Shown: positions 1-8,112 of the stretch, piece by piece
How the letters are laid out: each line of letters starts with the position of its first letter
How positions within the stretch are numbered: the stretch's first letter is position 1
NCBI RefSeq assembly: GCF_900104265.1
Contig: NZ_FNJJ01000009.1
Coordinates: 62,001-126,000, forward strand
Source: Ectopseudomonas guguanensis
GTDB lineage: Bacteria > Pseudomonadota > Gammaproteobacteria > Pseudomonadales > Pseudomonadaceae
Reading direction: 5' to 3'
Length of the DNA: 64,000 bases
Position numbers and translations under genes: made by a program
Notes under the pieces: model-generated
The model's input: the letters and a program-made list of their open reading frames with translations, nothing else
What the model was told of the DNA's origin: nothing
Database searches by the model: none

Positions 1-1
1 G

Positions 2-919
2 CAACTGCAGCAGCGCCTGAGCGAAGCCGAGCAGCGCTGGCAGCAGGCGCTGGCGGCCAGCCCCTTCACTGACCTGCAGGCATTTCTCGCCGCGCTGCTG
101 GAGGAGGACGAACGCGAGCGTCTGACGAGTTTGCAGGCGCGTCTGCAGCAAGCCCTTACCGAGGCCACGACCTTGTTGGCCGCCGCCGACGCGCAATGGC
201 AGCAGTTGAGCGCCGCACCGCAGACCGAGCTGACGCTGGCCGAGCTGGATGAGCAGCTGCAGGCGCTGCAATTGGCCTTGCGCGAGCTGAGCCAGCGTCA
301 GGGCGAGCTGCGCGCCCAGTTGCAGGCCGACGATGCGCGGCGCAGCAGTCAGCAGGCGCTGTTCGCCGAGATCGCCGCACAGGAGAGCGAGCACGCATTG
401 TGGCAGCAGCTCAACGGCCTGATCGGTTCGGCCGATGGCGCCAAGTTCCGCAAGTTCGCCCAGGGCCTGACCCTCGATCACCTGATCCACCTGGCCAATC
501 GCCAACTGACGCGCCTGCACGGGCGCTACCAGCTGGCGCGCAAGAGCAGCGGCGAACTGGAGCTGGAGGTGTGCGACACCTGGCAGGCCGACGTGGCGCG
601 CGACTGCCGCACCCTGTCCGGTGGCGAGAGCTTCCTGGTCAGCCTGGCGTTGGCCCTGGCGCTGTCGGACCTGGTCAGCCACAAGACCAGCATCGACTCG
701 CTGTTTCTCGACGAAGGCTTCGGCACCCTGGATGGCGAAACCCTGGAAGTGGCGCTCGATGCCCTCGACAACCTCAACGCCAGCGGCAAGACCATCGGCG
801 TGATCAGTCACGTCGAGGCGATGAAGGAACGCATTCCCGTACAGCTGCGGGTGCACAAGGGCGTCGGCCTAGGCTACAGCCGGCTCGACGCGCGTTTTGC
901 GGTGAAGGAAGGAGCGTAG
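2..919 (+). CDS. sbcC: Exonuclease subunit SbcC, C-terminal part (cut by window start)
   Basis: This is the C-terminal 305 residues of the SMC-like ATPase SbcC, which with nuclease SbcD processes hairpins and DNA ends. The frame is open from base 2, so the gene begins upstream of the window. Seen: a Gln/Ala/Leu-rich coiled-coil segment, then the second half of the ABC ATPase head with the signature TLSGGESFLVSLALAL, Walker B SLFLDEGFGTLD and the H-loop GVISHVEAMKERI. This order is characteristic of the Rad50/SbcC family. The following ATG lies 3 bp after the stop, and its Shine-Dalgarno sequence is inside the sbcC end, so the two genes are probably co-transcribed. The missing N-terminal head and hinge cannot be assessed. 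Confidence 0.93.
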   Translation, partial: QLQQRLSEAEQRWQQALAASPFTDLQAFLAALLEEDERERLTSLQARLQQALTEATTLLAAADAQWQQLSAAPQTELTLAELDEQLQALQLALRELSQRQGELRAQLQADDARRSSQQALFAEIAAQESEHALWQQLNGLIGSADGAKFRKFAQGLTLDHLIHLANRQLTRLHGRYQLARKSSGELELEVCDTWQADVARDCRTLSGGESFLVSLALALALSDLVSHKTSIDSLFLDEGFGTLDGETLEVALDALDNLNASGKTIGVISHVEAMKERIPVQLRVHKGVGLGYSRLDARFAVKEGA

Positions 920-921
920 CG

Positions 922-1464
922 ATGCTGATGCGAGCGAAGGATTCCACCCTGCTGGTGATCGACCTGCAGGAGCGACTGCTGCCGGCCATCGACGGCGGCG
1001 CGGCGGTGGTCGAGCAGGCCGCCTGGCTGGTGCAGGTGGCCCAGCACCTGCAGGTGCCGGTGATCGCCACCGAGCAATATCCCAAGGGCCTCGGCGCGAC
1101 CGAGGCGGGCCTGCGTGCGCTGCTGCCGCGCGAGGGGCTGCGCGAGAAGATTCATTTTTCGGCCACCGCCGGCGCCGGGCTGTTCGATCTGCCGGGCGGC
1201 GAGCGCCGGCAGTTCATCGTCTGTGGGACGGAAACCCATGTCTGCGTGCTGCAGACGGTGCTCGGTCTGCTGGCGGCCGGGCGCGAGGTATTCGTGGTGG
1301 ACGAGGCCGTCGGCTCCCGCCGGCCGCGCGACAAGGCCCTGGGCCTGGCGCGGATGGAGCGCGCGGGGGCGGTGATCGTCTCGCGTGAGATGGTCGCCTT
1401 CGAGTGGCTGGAGCGGGCCTGTACCGAGCTGTTTCGCGAGATCAGCCGCGGTTTTATTCGCTGA
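922..1464 (+). CDS. Isochorismatase-fold cysteine hydrolase
   Basis: A 180-residue protein of the isochorismatase-like hydrolase superfamily. Seen: the expected triad, Asp14 in VIDLQERL, Lys76 in LREKIHF and the nucleophile Cys108 in CGTETHVCVLQT. The length is typical of single-domain members (YcaC-like and related amidases). The ATG at 922 was chosen because the Ile-Asp motif then falls at the usual distance from the start and an AAGGAG-like site overlaps the sbcC stop. Family members hydrolyse isochorismate, nicotinamide, N-carbamoyl compounds or other amides, and the substrate cannot be assigned from sequence. Position directly behind sbcC suggests simple co-transcription rather than a shared pathway. 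Confidence 0.9.
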   Translation: MLMRAKDSTLLVIDLQERLLPAIDGGAAVVEQAAWLVQVAQHLQVPVIATEQYPKGLGATEAGLRALLPREGLREKIHFSATAGAGLFDLPGGERRQFIVCGTETHVCVLQTVLGLLAAGREVFVVDEAVGSRRPRDKALGLARMERAGAVIVSREMVAFEWLERACTELFREISRGFIR

Positions 1465-1467
1465 TTC

Positions 1468-1527
1468 GTAGCCCGGATGCAATCCGGGAATCTCTGCTAG
1501 CGCTGCCCCGGATTGCGTCCGGGCTAC
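1468..1527. repeat. Paired palindromic repeat (GTAGCCCGGAT type)
   Basis: Two inverted copies of a short unit beginning GTAGCCCGGATGCAATCC (1468-1488) and ending GGATTGCGTCCGGGCTAC (to 1527) face each other across about 17 bp. Such REP-like pairs are common at gene ends in Pseudomonas. This one separates two convergent genes and could fold as a bidirectional transcript-end hairpin. The stop codon (TAG on the minus strand, 1524-1526) of the neighbouring solute-binding protein lies inside the repeat. Confidence 0.8.
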
Positions 1528-2312
1528 GGGCTGGCCTGCTCCGGCACGGGTTGGTAGTGGCCAGCCTGCAGGTCGTCGAAATACTTCTGGTAGCGGCCGT
1601 CGTCGCGAAACTGCTGCAGTCGTGCGTCGAAGCGTTCGCGTAGCGTTTCACTCTGCATCAGGCGTTTGGGCAGCATCAGATAGCTGAGGTTGACCAGCAG
1701 CGGCTTGGGGTGATGGGTGATGCGCTCGGCGTCCTCCCTGGAAAACTCGTTGCGCAGCGCGGCGTAGCCGACGTTGAGCTCCTGCGGATAGAGCACCACG
1801 CGCTCCTTGAGCAGTTTTTCGAAGTTCTGCCGGTCGCTGGAGACGCGCTCGATGCGCACTTTTCCCTTGGCGAGAAAGGCATCGAACGCCGGACCATAGC
1901 TGTATTCCAGGCCGCCGCCGAGGGTCATGCCGCTGAGATCATCGAAGTGCCGCCAGTCGAAGGGCTGCGTTTTCAGGTGGAAGAACACGAACTGCTCGTT
2001 GAGCAACGGAGCGCTGAAGAGAAAGTCTGCCTCACGCTCGGCCTTGTGCATCCACACCGCCGTGGCGTCGTAACGGCCGGCGGCCGCTTCGGCGTAGGCG
2101 CGTGGCCAGGGCAGGAAGGTGAACTCGACGCGATAACCCTCCTCGGCCAGCAGGTCGCTGATCAGATGAGCCACCGGTCCCTGGTGTTCGACCCTGGCGG
2201 ACAGATAGGGCGGCCATTCCCCGGCGCTGATACGTAGCAAAGGTGCCTCGACGGCCTCGAGAGGGCCGCAGCAGAGCAGGCTAAACAGCACGATCAGCAG
2301 GCCTTGGCGCAT
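1524..2312 (-). CDS. Periplasmic solute-binding protein, family 3 (amino-acid type)
   Basis: A 262-residue secreted protein with the two-lobed fold of extracellular solute-binding family 3. Seen: a signal peptide (MRQGLLIVLFSLLCCG..., cleavage probably near residue 20-23), then the early motif RISAGEWPPYLS and the run LLAEEGYRVEFTFLPWPRAY that families of this type share. The start at 2312 begins the signal peptide; an upstream in-frame start would add a non-hydrophobic extension. No permease or ATPase gene is adjacent, so it is an orphan binding protein, possibly serving an importer elsewhere or a periplasmic sensor role. It diverges from a second solute-binding gene, with a 269-bp region between. 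The ligand is unknown. Confidence 0.87.
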   Translation of the reverse strand: MRQGLLIVLFSLLCCGPLEAVEAPLLRISAGEWPPYLSARVEHQGPVAHLISDLLAEEGYRVEFTFLPWPRAYAEAAAGRYDATAVWMHKAEREADFLFSAPLLNEQFVFFHLKTQPFDWRHFDDLSGMTLGGGLEYSYGPAFDAFLAKGKVRIERVSSDRQNFEKLLKERVVLYPQELNVGYAALRNEFSREDAERITHHPKPLLVNLSYLMLPKRLMQSETLRERFDARLQQFRDDGRYQKYFDDLQAGHYQPVPEQASP

Positions 2313-2581
2313 CTGTAGTCCTCGACAGCTCGGGCAACAGGATGATGGCACTTTAATCGGTTCGCCCTGTTGATCCCAGTCATGCTCGCGCATGCGAGGC
2401 AGTGGAATGATTCAAGCCTGGCGCCTGGCTTCGCTGCGTGCTGGCGCGTCGTTTTGCCAGGTGGTGCCCCCAGGTGCTGCAGACGGCTTCGGGCAAACAT
2501 GCCTATGCTTGGGACAAGAAGTCGGTGGCAAGCCGCGAATCGAATGCCCGTGCTCGGGCATTCCGGTGATGGAGTCTCGTT

Positions 2582-3361
2582 TTGCACAAAGCGCTGCAGT
2601 ACTGCCTGCTCTGGGCGTTGGCCGCTGCCTGTCATGGCGCGCAGCCGACGCTGACCTTCTGCCATGAGGATCAGAACTCCTTCCCCTGGGTGATGACCGA
2701 CGGCACCGGTCTGAACCTGGAGCTGCTCGGCCTGGTGCAGCAGGCCCTTGAACTGCAGCTGACCTACGTCGCGGTGCCCTGGAAACGCTGCCTGTCAGGG
2801 CTCGAGCAGGGCCTCTATGACGGCGCCTTCGCCGCCAGCTTCAAGCCCGAACGCCTGCAGATGGGCCATTACCCCGTCGATGCCGAGGGCCATCCGGACG
2901 TCCTCCGGCGTTTGCACACTTCGCGCTACAGCCTGTACCGCCGCGCCGGCAGCGCGGTGTCCTGGGACGGTCAGCGTTTCAGTCAACTGAGTGGGCGGGT
3001 CGGCTCGCTCAGCGGTTTTTCCATCCGCGACCTGTTGTTGGCTCACGGGCTGGAGGTGGACGAGTCCAGCCGCGACCCGCTGGCCTTGCTGCAGATGCTG
3101 GTGCATGGGCGAGTCGAGGCGGTCGCCTTGCAGACCATGCGTGGTGATTTCTTCCTGAAGGCCAACCCGCAGCTCTCCGTGCGGGTGGAGAAGCTGGCGC
3201 AGCCGCTGGAGGAAAAACCCTATTACCTGATGCTGTCCAAGGGCTTGCTGGCGCGCGATGCCGATCTGGCCGAGCGGATCTGGAACGAGGTGCAGCACCA
3301 GCGCGAATCGGCGACCTATCAGGCCCGGGTGACGGCCTATCTGGCGCAGCCCGGCCCTTGA
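2582..3361 (+). CDS. Periplasmic solute-binding protein, family 3 (second copy)
   Basis: A 259-residue secreted protein. Seen: a short signal peptide (MHKALQYCLLWALAAACHG), then a family-3-like mature region with FCHEDQNSFPWVMTDGTG and LTYVAVPWKRCLSGLEQG, the latter being the typical lobe-1 segment that ends in a substrate-contact strand. The start is a TTG at 2582 with GGAG seven bases upstream; no better in-frame ATG precedes the signal peptide. It is divergent from the similar gene at 1524-2312 but differs clearly in sequence, so the two are paralogues at best and not a recent duplication. No transport permease lies beside it. The ligand is unknown. Confidence 0.85.
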   Translation: MHKALQYCLLWALAAACHGAQPTLTFCHEDQNSFPWVMTDGTGLNLELLGLVQQALELQLTYVAVPWKRCLSGLEQGLYDGAFAASFKPERLQMGHYPVDAEGHPDVLRRLHTSRYSLYRRAGSAVSWDGQRFSQLSGRVGSLSGFSIRDLLLAHGLEVDESSRDPLALLQMLVHGRVEAVALQTMRGDFFLKANPQLSVRVEKLAQPLEEKPYYLMLSKGLLARDADLAERIWNEVQHQRESATYQARVTAYLAQPGP

Positions 3362-3448
3362 GGAAAATTCGCCCGGGCTATTCCCGCACGGCCTCGGTAT
3401 CGCTAGGCTCCGCTCCTTCTTACCTGCATCCGACTGGGTGAATCGCGC

Positions 3449-4693
3449 ATGACCCTCGCTGCCTGGCTGACCATCGGCCTGTTCGTTTTCACCTATCTGG
3501 GCATGGCCGCCGGCGGCATTCGCGGCCTGCGCATCGATCGCAGCTGGATCGCCTGCTTCGCCGCGGTGCTGCTGCTGGTCAGCGGTGCGCTGAGCATGCA
3601 GGACGCCGCGCATCACCTCGACCCCGGCGCGCTGTTGCTGCTGCTGGCGTTGATGCTGATCTCCGCGCAGTTCGATTTCTCCGGCGTCTACGCCTGGCTC
3701 AACCGCTACCTGACCGAGCATGCCGAACGTCCGGCGGTGCTGCTGCTGGGTGTGGTGCTGCTAGGTGGTTTGCTCTCGGCGGTGCTGGTCAACGATATCG
3801 TCGCCTTCGCCCTGACCCCGCTGCTGTGCCGCAGCCTGCACCTGCGCGGGCTGGAGCCGCGGCCGTTTCTGCTGGCGCTGGCATTGTCGTGCAATGCCGG
3901 CTCGGCGGCGAGCCTGATCGGCAACCCGCAGAACATCCTTATCGGCCAGGCTGGCGGGCTGGATTTCTGGGGCTATGTCGCCGTCGCCGGGCCGCCCGCA
4001 TTGGCGGCCATGGCCATCGTCTATGCGGTGATCTGGCTGCAGTGGCGACATCGCTGGGGCGAGGCCAGGCCCTTGATTGCCGGCGAGACGGCGGTGGAGC
4101 TTATCCACGGTGCGCGCAGCTACATCAAACCGCTGCTGGCCAGCCTGGCGCTGCTGGCGCTGTTCGCCACGGCCTTGCCGCGCGAGCTGTCGGCGCTGCT
4201 GATCGCGGTGCTGGTGATGGTGTCGCGACGGGTGGACAGCCGCGACTACGTGAGCAAGGTGGACTGGAACCTGCTGCTGCTGTTCGTCGGCCTGTTCCTG
4301 GTCAGCGGCGCCGCGCTGCAGTTGCCGCAGCTGGCGCAGGGCGCCGCCTGGCTGGCCGAGCATGGGCTGTTGCCGCAGGGCGTGATATCGCTGGCGACCT
4401 CGTCGCTGGTGGCGGGCAATCTGATCGGCAACGTGCCCTTCGTGGTGTTGCTGCTGGGGCTGATGCCGGAGCTGTCGCATGCGGTGCTGATCGGCCTGGC
4501 GCTGATGTCGACCCTGGCCGGCAACCTGTTGCTGATCGGTAGCGTGGTCAACCTGATCGTCGCCGAAGGGGCGAAGCGCCAGGGCGTGCGTATCGGTTTC
4601 GTCGACTATGCGCGCAGCGGCGTGCCGGTGACGCTGCTGAGCATGACCCTGGCCGGGCTCTGGCTGGCGTTGGGTGGCTGGCTGCCCTGGTAG
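3449..4693 (+). CDS. SLC13/ArsB-type anion permease
   Basis: A 414-residue integral membrane protein with about ten hydrophobic segments and no soluble domain. Seen: an N-terminal repeat with the hairpin motif ALSCNAGSAASLIGNPQN and a C-terminal counterpart SSLVAGNLIGNVPFVVL. These are the paired Asn/Gly/Pro-rich re-entrant loops of the ion-transporter superfamily that includes SLC13, ArsB, CitMHS and NhaD. The internal symmetry and length match that superfamily. The substrate could be a dicarboxylate, citrate, an inorganic anion or Na+/H+; it is not decidable here. It follows the solute-binding gene at 2582 by 87 bp on the same strand, but these permeases do not use binding proteins, so the adjacency is probably not functional. 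Confidence 0.82.
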   Translation: MTLAAWLTIGLFVFTYLGMAAGGIRGLRIDRSWIACFAAVLLLVSGALSMQDAAHHLDPGALLLLLALMLISAQFDFSGVYAWLNRYLTEHAERPAVLLLGVVLLGGLLSAVLVNDIVAFALTPLLCRSLHLRGLEPRPFLLALALSCNAGSAASLIGNPQNILIGQAGGLDFWGYVAVAGPPALAAMAIVYAVIWLQWRHRWGEARPLIAGETAVELIHGARSYIKPLLASLALLALFATALPRELSALLIAVLVMVSRRVDSRDYVSKVDWNLLLLFVGLFLVSGAALQLPQLAQGAAWLAEHGLLPQGVISLATSSLVAGNLIGNVPFVVLLLGLMPELSHAVLIGLALMSTLAGNLLLIGSVVNLIVAEGAKRQGVRIGFVDYARSGVPVTLLSMTLAGLWLALGGWLPW

Positions 4694-4728
4694 CTCGGTC
4701 GCTGCGCGCGGCGCACCTGGACAAACCT

Positions 4729-4749
4729 GTAGGGTGCGCCATGCGCGCC
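4729..4749. repeat. Short palindromic repeat (GTAGGGTGCGCC type)
   Basis: One copy of a 21-base imperfect palindrome beginning GTAGGGTGCGCC, between the converging permease and rlmF genes. The same unit recurs at 5851, 5892, 14239, 47286, 47327 and 47385, always outside coding sequence. Confidence 0.75.
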
Positions 4750-4771
4750 AATGGTTCTCCGGCCGCTTGGT

Positions 4772-5773
4772 CTAGCACCAATGCCTTTGCCGCCAGGCGG
4801 CGCGCGCCTGCGCATCCTTGAAGGTCCAGGCCACCAGGCGGCTCTGCTTCTGCCCCTGGGACATGCCGAGGATGCGTACCTCGGCGGCGCCGGCCTTGGC
4901 CAGCCAGCCCTGCAGTAGCTCGACGTTGCTGCCCTTGGACACCAGGCTGCTGAACCACAAGACCTGCCCGGCCACCTGCGCGCTCTCGCTGGCCATGCGC
5001 TTGAGAAAGGCGGCCTCGCCACCCGGACACCAGAGCTCGGCCGCCTGACCACCGAAGTTGAGCACCGGCAGCTTGCGCCTGGGATCGAGTTTGCCGAGGT
5101 TGCGCCACTTGCGCGTGCTGCCACGGGTGGCTTCGTCGGCGCTGGCATGGAAGGGCGGGTTGCACAGGGTCAGGTCGATACGTTCGTCCGTCTGCAGCAG
5201 ACCGAGGAAGATGTGCTCGGCATTGGCCTGCTGGCGCAGCTCGATGCCGCCGACCAGCTGCGGGTTGGCCGCGACGATGGCGCGCGCCGAGGCCAGCGCT
5301 GCCGGCGCGATATCGGCGCCAATGAAGTGCCATCCGTATTCGCAATGGCCGATCAGCGGGTAGATACAGTTGGCACCGACGCCGATATCCAGCGCGCGGA
5401 TGCCGGCGCCGCGGGGTATCTGTCCGTCGTTGTCAGTGGCCAGCAGGTCGGCGAGGTTGTGCAGGTAGTCGGCGCGGCCGGGGATCGGCGGGCACAGGTA
5501 GCCCTCGGGAATGTCCCAATGGCGGATGCCGTAGTACTGCGCCAGCAGCGCGCGATTGAACACCTTGACCGCCGCCGGATTGGCGAAGTCGATGCTCGGC
5601 TTGCCGTAGGGATTGCTGATGACGAAATCGCCCAGTTCGGGGCTGGCCTTGATCAGCGCGGGAAAGTCGTAGCGGCCCTGGTGACGATTGCGTGGATGCA
5701 GCTCGCCCTTGGCCGGTGCGGTTTTCACGGCGGCGGGGGCAGGTTTGCGCGGGCGTTTCGGCGGCTGGGGCAT
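4772..5773 (-). CDS. rlmF: 23S rRNA m6A1618 methyltransferase RlmF
   Basis: A 333-residue S-adenosylmethionine-dependent methyltransferase that N6-methylates A1618 of 23S rRNA. Seen: a basic, proline- and lysine-rich N-terminus, [13 protein letters not shown] near residue 25 (a RlmF hallmark), the SAM-binding [14 protein letters not shown] (127-140) and the catalytic NPPF (205-208) inside [11 protein letters not shown], as expected of N6-adenine enzymes. The ATG at 5773 was chosen over an upstream in-frame start because the extension is arginine-rich and lies over the repeat region. The gene is separated from the transport block upstream by a pair of palindromic repeats, so it is probably an independent transcription unit. 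Confidence 0.94.
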   Translation of the reverse strand: MPQPPKRPRKPAPAAVKTAPAKGELHPRNRHQGRYDFPALIKASPELGDFVISNPYGKPSIDFANPAAVKVFNRALLAQYYGIRHWDIPEGYLCPPIPGRADYLHNLADLLATDNDGQIPRGAGIRALDIGVGANCIYPLIGHCEYGWHFIGADIAPAALASARAIVAANPQLVGGIELRQQANAEHIFLGLLQTDERIDLTLCNPPFHASADEATRGSTRKWRNLGKLDPRRKLPVLNFGGQAAELWCPGGEAAFLKRMASESAQVAGQVLWFSSLVSKGSNVELLQGWLAKAGAAEVRILGMSQGQKQSRLVAWTFKDAQARAAWRQRHWC

Positions 5774-5850
5774 GAACGGGCATCGGCGAGTCGGGCGCGG
5801 GATTTTCCCATAGTCGGGCAGGGGGCGCACTGCATTCGGGATACGAAGCC

Positions 5851-5912
5851 GGTGCGCGTGGCGCACCCTACGTTTGCGGCCGCTGCGATCCGTAGGGTGC
5901 GCCGTGCGCACC
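5851..5912. repeat. Inverted pair of GTAGGGTGCGCC repeats
   Basis: Two copies of the 21-base unit in opposite orientation, 5851-5871 and 5892-5912, separated by 20 bp. The pair starts 8 bp beyond the stop of the SLC13/RCK permease gene and could form a long hairpin in its 3' end. Confidence 0.8.
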
Positions 5913-5920
5913 ACAGTACC

Positions 5921-7750
5921 TCAGAGCGGAAAGATCAGCGGCACCAGCAGCACGCTGACCAGCATCACCAGCAGGGTGAAGGGCACGCCGATGCGCACGA
6001 AGTCGCCGAAGCGATACTGGCCGGGGCCGAGCACCAGGGTGTTCACCGGCGAGGAGATCGGCGTCATGAAGGCAGCCGAGGCGGCCAGCGCCACGGTCAT
6101 GGCGAAAGGCAGCGGTGAGGCGCCCAGCGCCTGCGCCGTGGCGATGGCTACCGGGGCCATCAGTACCGCCGTGGCGGTGTTGGAGATGAACAGGCCGATC
6201 ACCGCGGTGAGGGCGAACAGGCTGGCGAGTATCAAGCGCGGCCCGGCATCGCCCAGGCCACCGACCAGCCCTTGCACGGCCAGCTCGACGCCACCGGTCT
6301 GCTGCAGCGCCTGGGCGAAGGGCAGCATGCCGACGATAAGGATCAGCGTCGGCCAGTGAATGGCGCGGTAGGCGCTGTCCAGGTCGATGCAGCGAAATGC
6401 GCCCAGCAGCAGACAGGCGATCAGCGCGGCCTGCACGTTGGGCACCAGCCCGCTGACCATCAGCCCCACCATCACCGCCAGACTGAGCAGGGCGTAGGGC
6501 GCCTTGCGCGCGGCCGGTGCCACCTCGGCCACTTCCGCCGGCAGGCTGAGCACCAGAAAATCGCGGCTCAGCCCCTGCAGGCGATGGATGTCGCGCCAGG
6601 CGCCGGCCACCAGCAGGGTGTCGGAGGCCTTGAGCTTTTCGTCCACCAGCACGCCTTCCAGCGCCTGCCCCTGGCGGCGCAGGCCGACCACGTTGAGCTT
6701 GTGCCGCGAGCGAAAGCCCAGTTCCTGAATGGTCTTGCCGGGCAGTTGCGATTCCGGCGGCAGCGCCACCTCGGCCAGGCCCAGCTCATGGGCGTGCAGG
6801 CTGAAGTACGAGTGCGCCAGCGGCATGGGCTCCAGCCCCAGCGCCTGGTAGCTGCCGAGCAGACCGATGGCGGGGCTGGCGATGTCCACCAGCAGCACGT
6901 CGCCCGGCTCCAGCTGGGTGTTGCCGCTGGCCATCAGCAGCAGGGTGCGCAGGCGCTGGCGGCGCTCGACGGCGATGACGTTGATGCCGTGATCGCGACG
7001 CAGCTGCAACTCGTTGAGCACCTGATTGGCCAGGGGCGAGTCGGCGCGCACCTGCAGGCGTCGCTCGCGCTCGTTCAGGCGATAGCGCTCGGCCAGGTCG
7101 GCCAGGGTCAGGCGCGGCGGCTCGGCAGCGTCACCGGCGCCCTTGCGCACCAGCCAGCGCCGCGCCAGCAGCATGTAGCCGATACCCAGCCCAAGGATGG
7201 CCAGGCCGATGGGGGTGAAGGCGAAGAAGCCGAAGCCGTCCAGGCCGGCACGGCGCAACTCGGCGTGCACCACCAGGTTCGGTGGGGTGGCCACCAGGGT
7301 CAGCATGCCGCTGATCAGCCCGGCGAAGGCCAGTGGCATCATCAGCCGCGCCGGGGCGATGCGCAGGCGCGCAGCCACGCCGAGCACCACCGGGATGAAG
7401 ATCGCCACCACGCCGGTGGAGCTCATAACCGAACCCAGGCCGGCCACCGCCAGCATCAGCAGGATCAGCAGGCGCGTCTCGCTGCTGCCGGCCTTCGCCA
7501 CCAGCCAGTCGCCCAGACGGTAGGCGATGCCGGTGCGCACCAGGCCATCGCCGATGACGAACAGCGCGGCAATCAGGATGACGTTGGCATCGCTGAAGCC
7601 AGCCAGGGTCTGTTGCAGGTCGAGCACGCCGGTCAGCGGCAGGGCGACCAGCACCAGCAGGGCGACCACGTCCATGCGTGGCCTGCCGATGACGAAGAGG
7701 GTGACGGCGCCGGCCAGCAGGCCGAGCACCCAGAGCAGATCAGGATTCAT
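5921..7750 (-). CDS. SLC13 family permease with internal RCK_C (TrkA_C) domains
   Basis: A 609-residue protein with two membrane halves flanking a soluble insert. Seen: an N-terminal membrane half (about 1-200) with SGMLTLVATPPNLVVH, a middle of roughly 210-390 holding two TrkA_C/RCK_C-like units (for instance LNELQLRRDHGINVIAVERR and TIQELGFRSRHKLNVVGLRR), and a second half with SASAAFMTPISSPVNTLVLGPG. This is the YfbS/SAC1-like arrangement, associated with sulfate or other anion uptake and with ligand or nucleotide sensing by the RCK_C units. An in-frame ATG four codons upstream (7762) is an alternative. It lies 32 bp after the winged-helix gene, so it is probably the last gene of the nhaD operon. 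Confidence 0.88.
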   Translation of the reverse strand: MNPDLLWVLGLLAGAVTLFVIGRPRMDVVALLVLVALPLTGVLDLQQTLAGFSDANVILIAALFVIGDGLVRTGIAYRLGDWLVAKAGSSETRLLILLMLAVAGLGSVMSSTGVVAIFIPVVLGVAARLRIAPARLMMPLAFAGLISGMLTLVATPPNLVVHAELRRAGLDGFGFFAFTPIGLAILGLGIGYMLLARRWLVRKGAGDAAEPPRLTLADLAERYRLNERERRLQVRADSPLANQVLNELQLRRDHGINVIAVERRQRLRTLLLMASGNTQLEPGDVLLVDIASPAIGLLGSYQALGLEPMPLAHSYFSLHAHELGLAEVALPPESQLPGKTIQELGFRSRHKLNVVGLRRQGQALEGVLVDEKLKASDTLLVAGAWRDIHRLQGLSRDFLVLSLPAEVAEVAPAARKAPYALLSLAVMVGLMVSGLVPNVQAALIACLLLGAFRCIDLDSAYRAIHWPTLILIVGMLPFAQALQQTGGVELAVQGLVGGLGDAGPRLILASLFALTAVIGLFISNTATAVLMAPVAIATAQALGASPLPFAMTVALAASAAFMTPISSPVNTLVLGPGQYRFGDFVRIGVPFTLLVMLVSVLLVPLIFPL

Positions 7751-7782
7751 CGCAGTTCCCATGACGTATGGGCGCGATTATT

Positions 7783-8079
7783 TCAGGGATAACCCAGCGT
7801 GGTCTTGATCTGCTGCAGGTTGGCGGCGATCCAGCGCTTGTCGATCGGCCCCCAGTCGTGAATCCGGTAGTGGCCGGCGTTGTTGCGCTCGCCCCGGTTC
7901 TGCTCGAACTGGCAGTCGATGTCCAGCTCGGACAGGGCGGCCAGGGTGTCCTGCGCGGTGCGCCGAGGCATGCCGGTGGCTTCCATCAGCGCGGGTACGC
8001 TGACGGCCTGGCCGCTGTCGATCAACCAGGCCACGTAGAGCCGACGGTAGAAGCTGGTGCGAGTCTTGCTGGTCTGCAT
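7783..8079 (-). CDS. Small winged helix-turn-helix protein
   Basis: A 98-residue soluble protein. Seen: FYRRLYVAWLIDSG, then VPALMEATGMPRRTAQDTLAAL, which reads as a helix-turn-helix with a recognition helix, then a basic wing-like segment ending HYRIHDWGPIDKRW. No effector domain is present. It sits between nhaD and an SLC13 permease with spacings of 33 and 32 bp, so it is very likely co-transcribed with both. A role as a local regulator of the ion-transport genes is an inference from position; no binding data or operator can be read here. It is not a member of a family I can name precisely. Confidence 0.8.
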   Translation of the reverse strand: MQTSKTRTSFYRRLYVAWLIDSGQAVSVPALMEATGMPRRTAQDTLAALSELDIDCQFEQNRGERNNAGHYRIHDWGPIDKRWIAANLQQIKTTLGYP

Positions 8080-8112
8080 GGCGACTTCCTGTACCTGTTG
8101 GTGCGCCGCCGG

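Noticed and set aside
6272..7792. A 506-codon plus-strand frame opposite the SLC13/RCK permease
   Set aside because: Gln/His-rich composition typical of the reverse complement of a membrane-protein gene; no motif.
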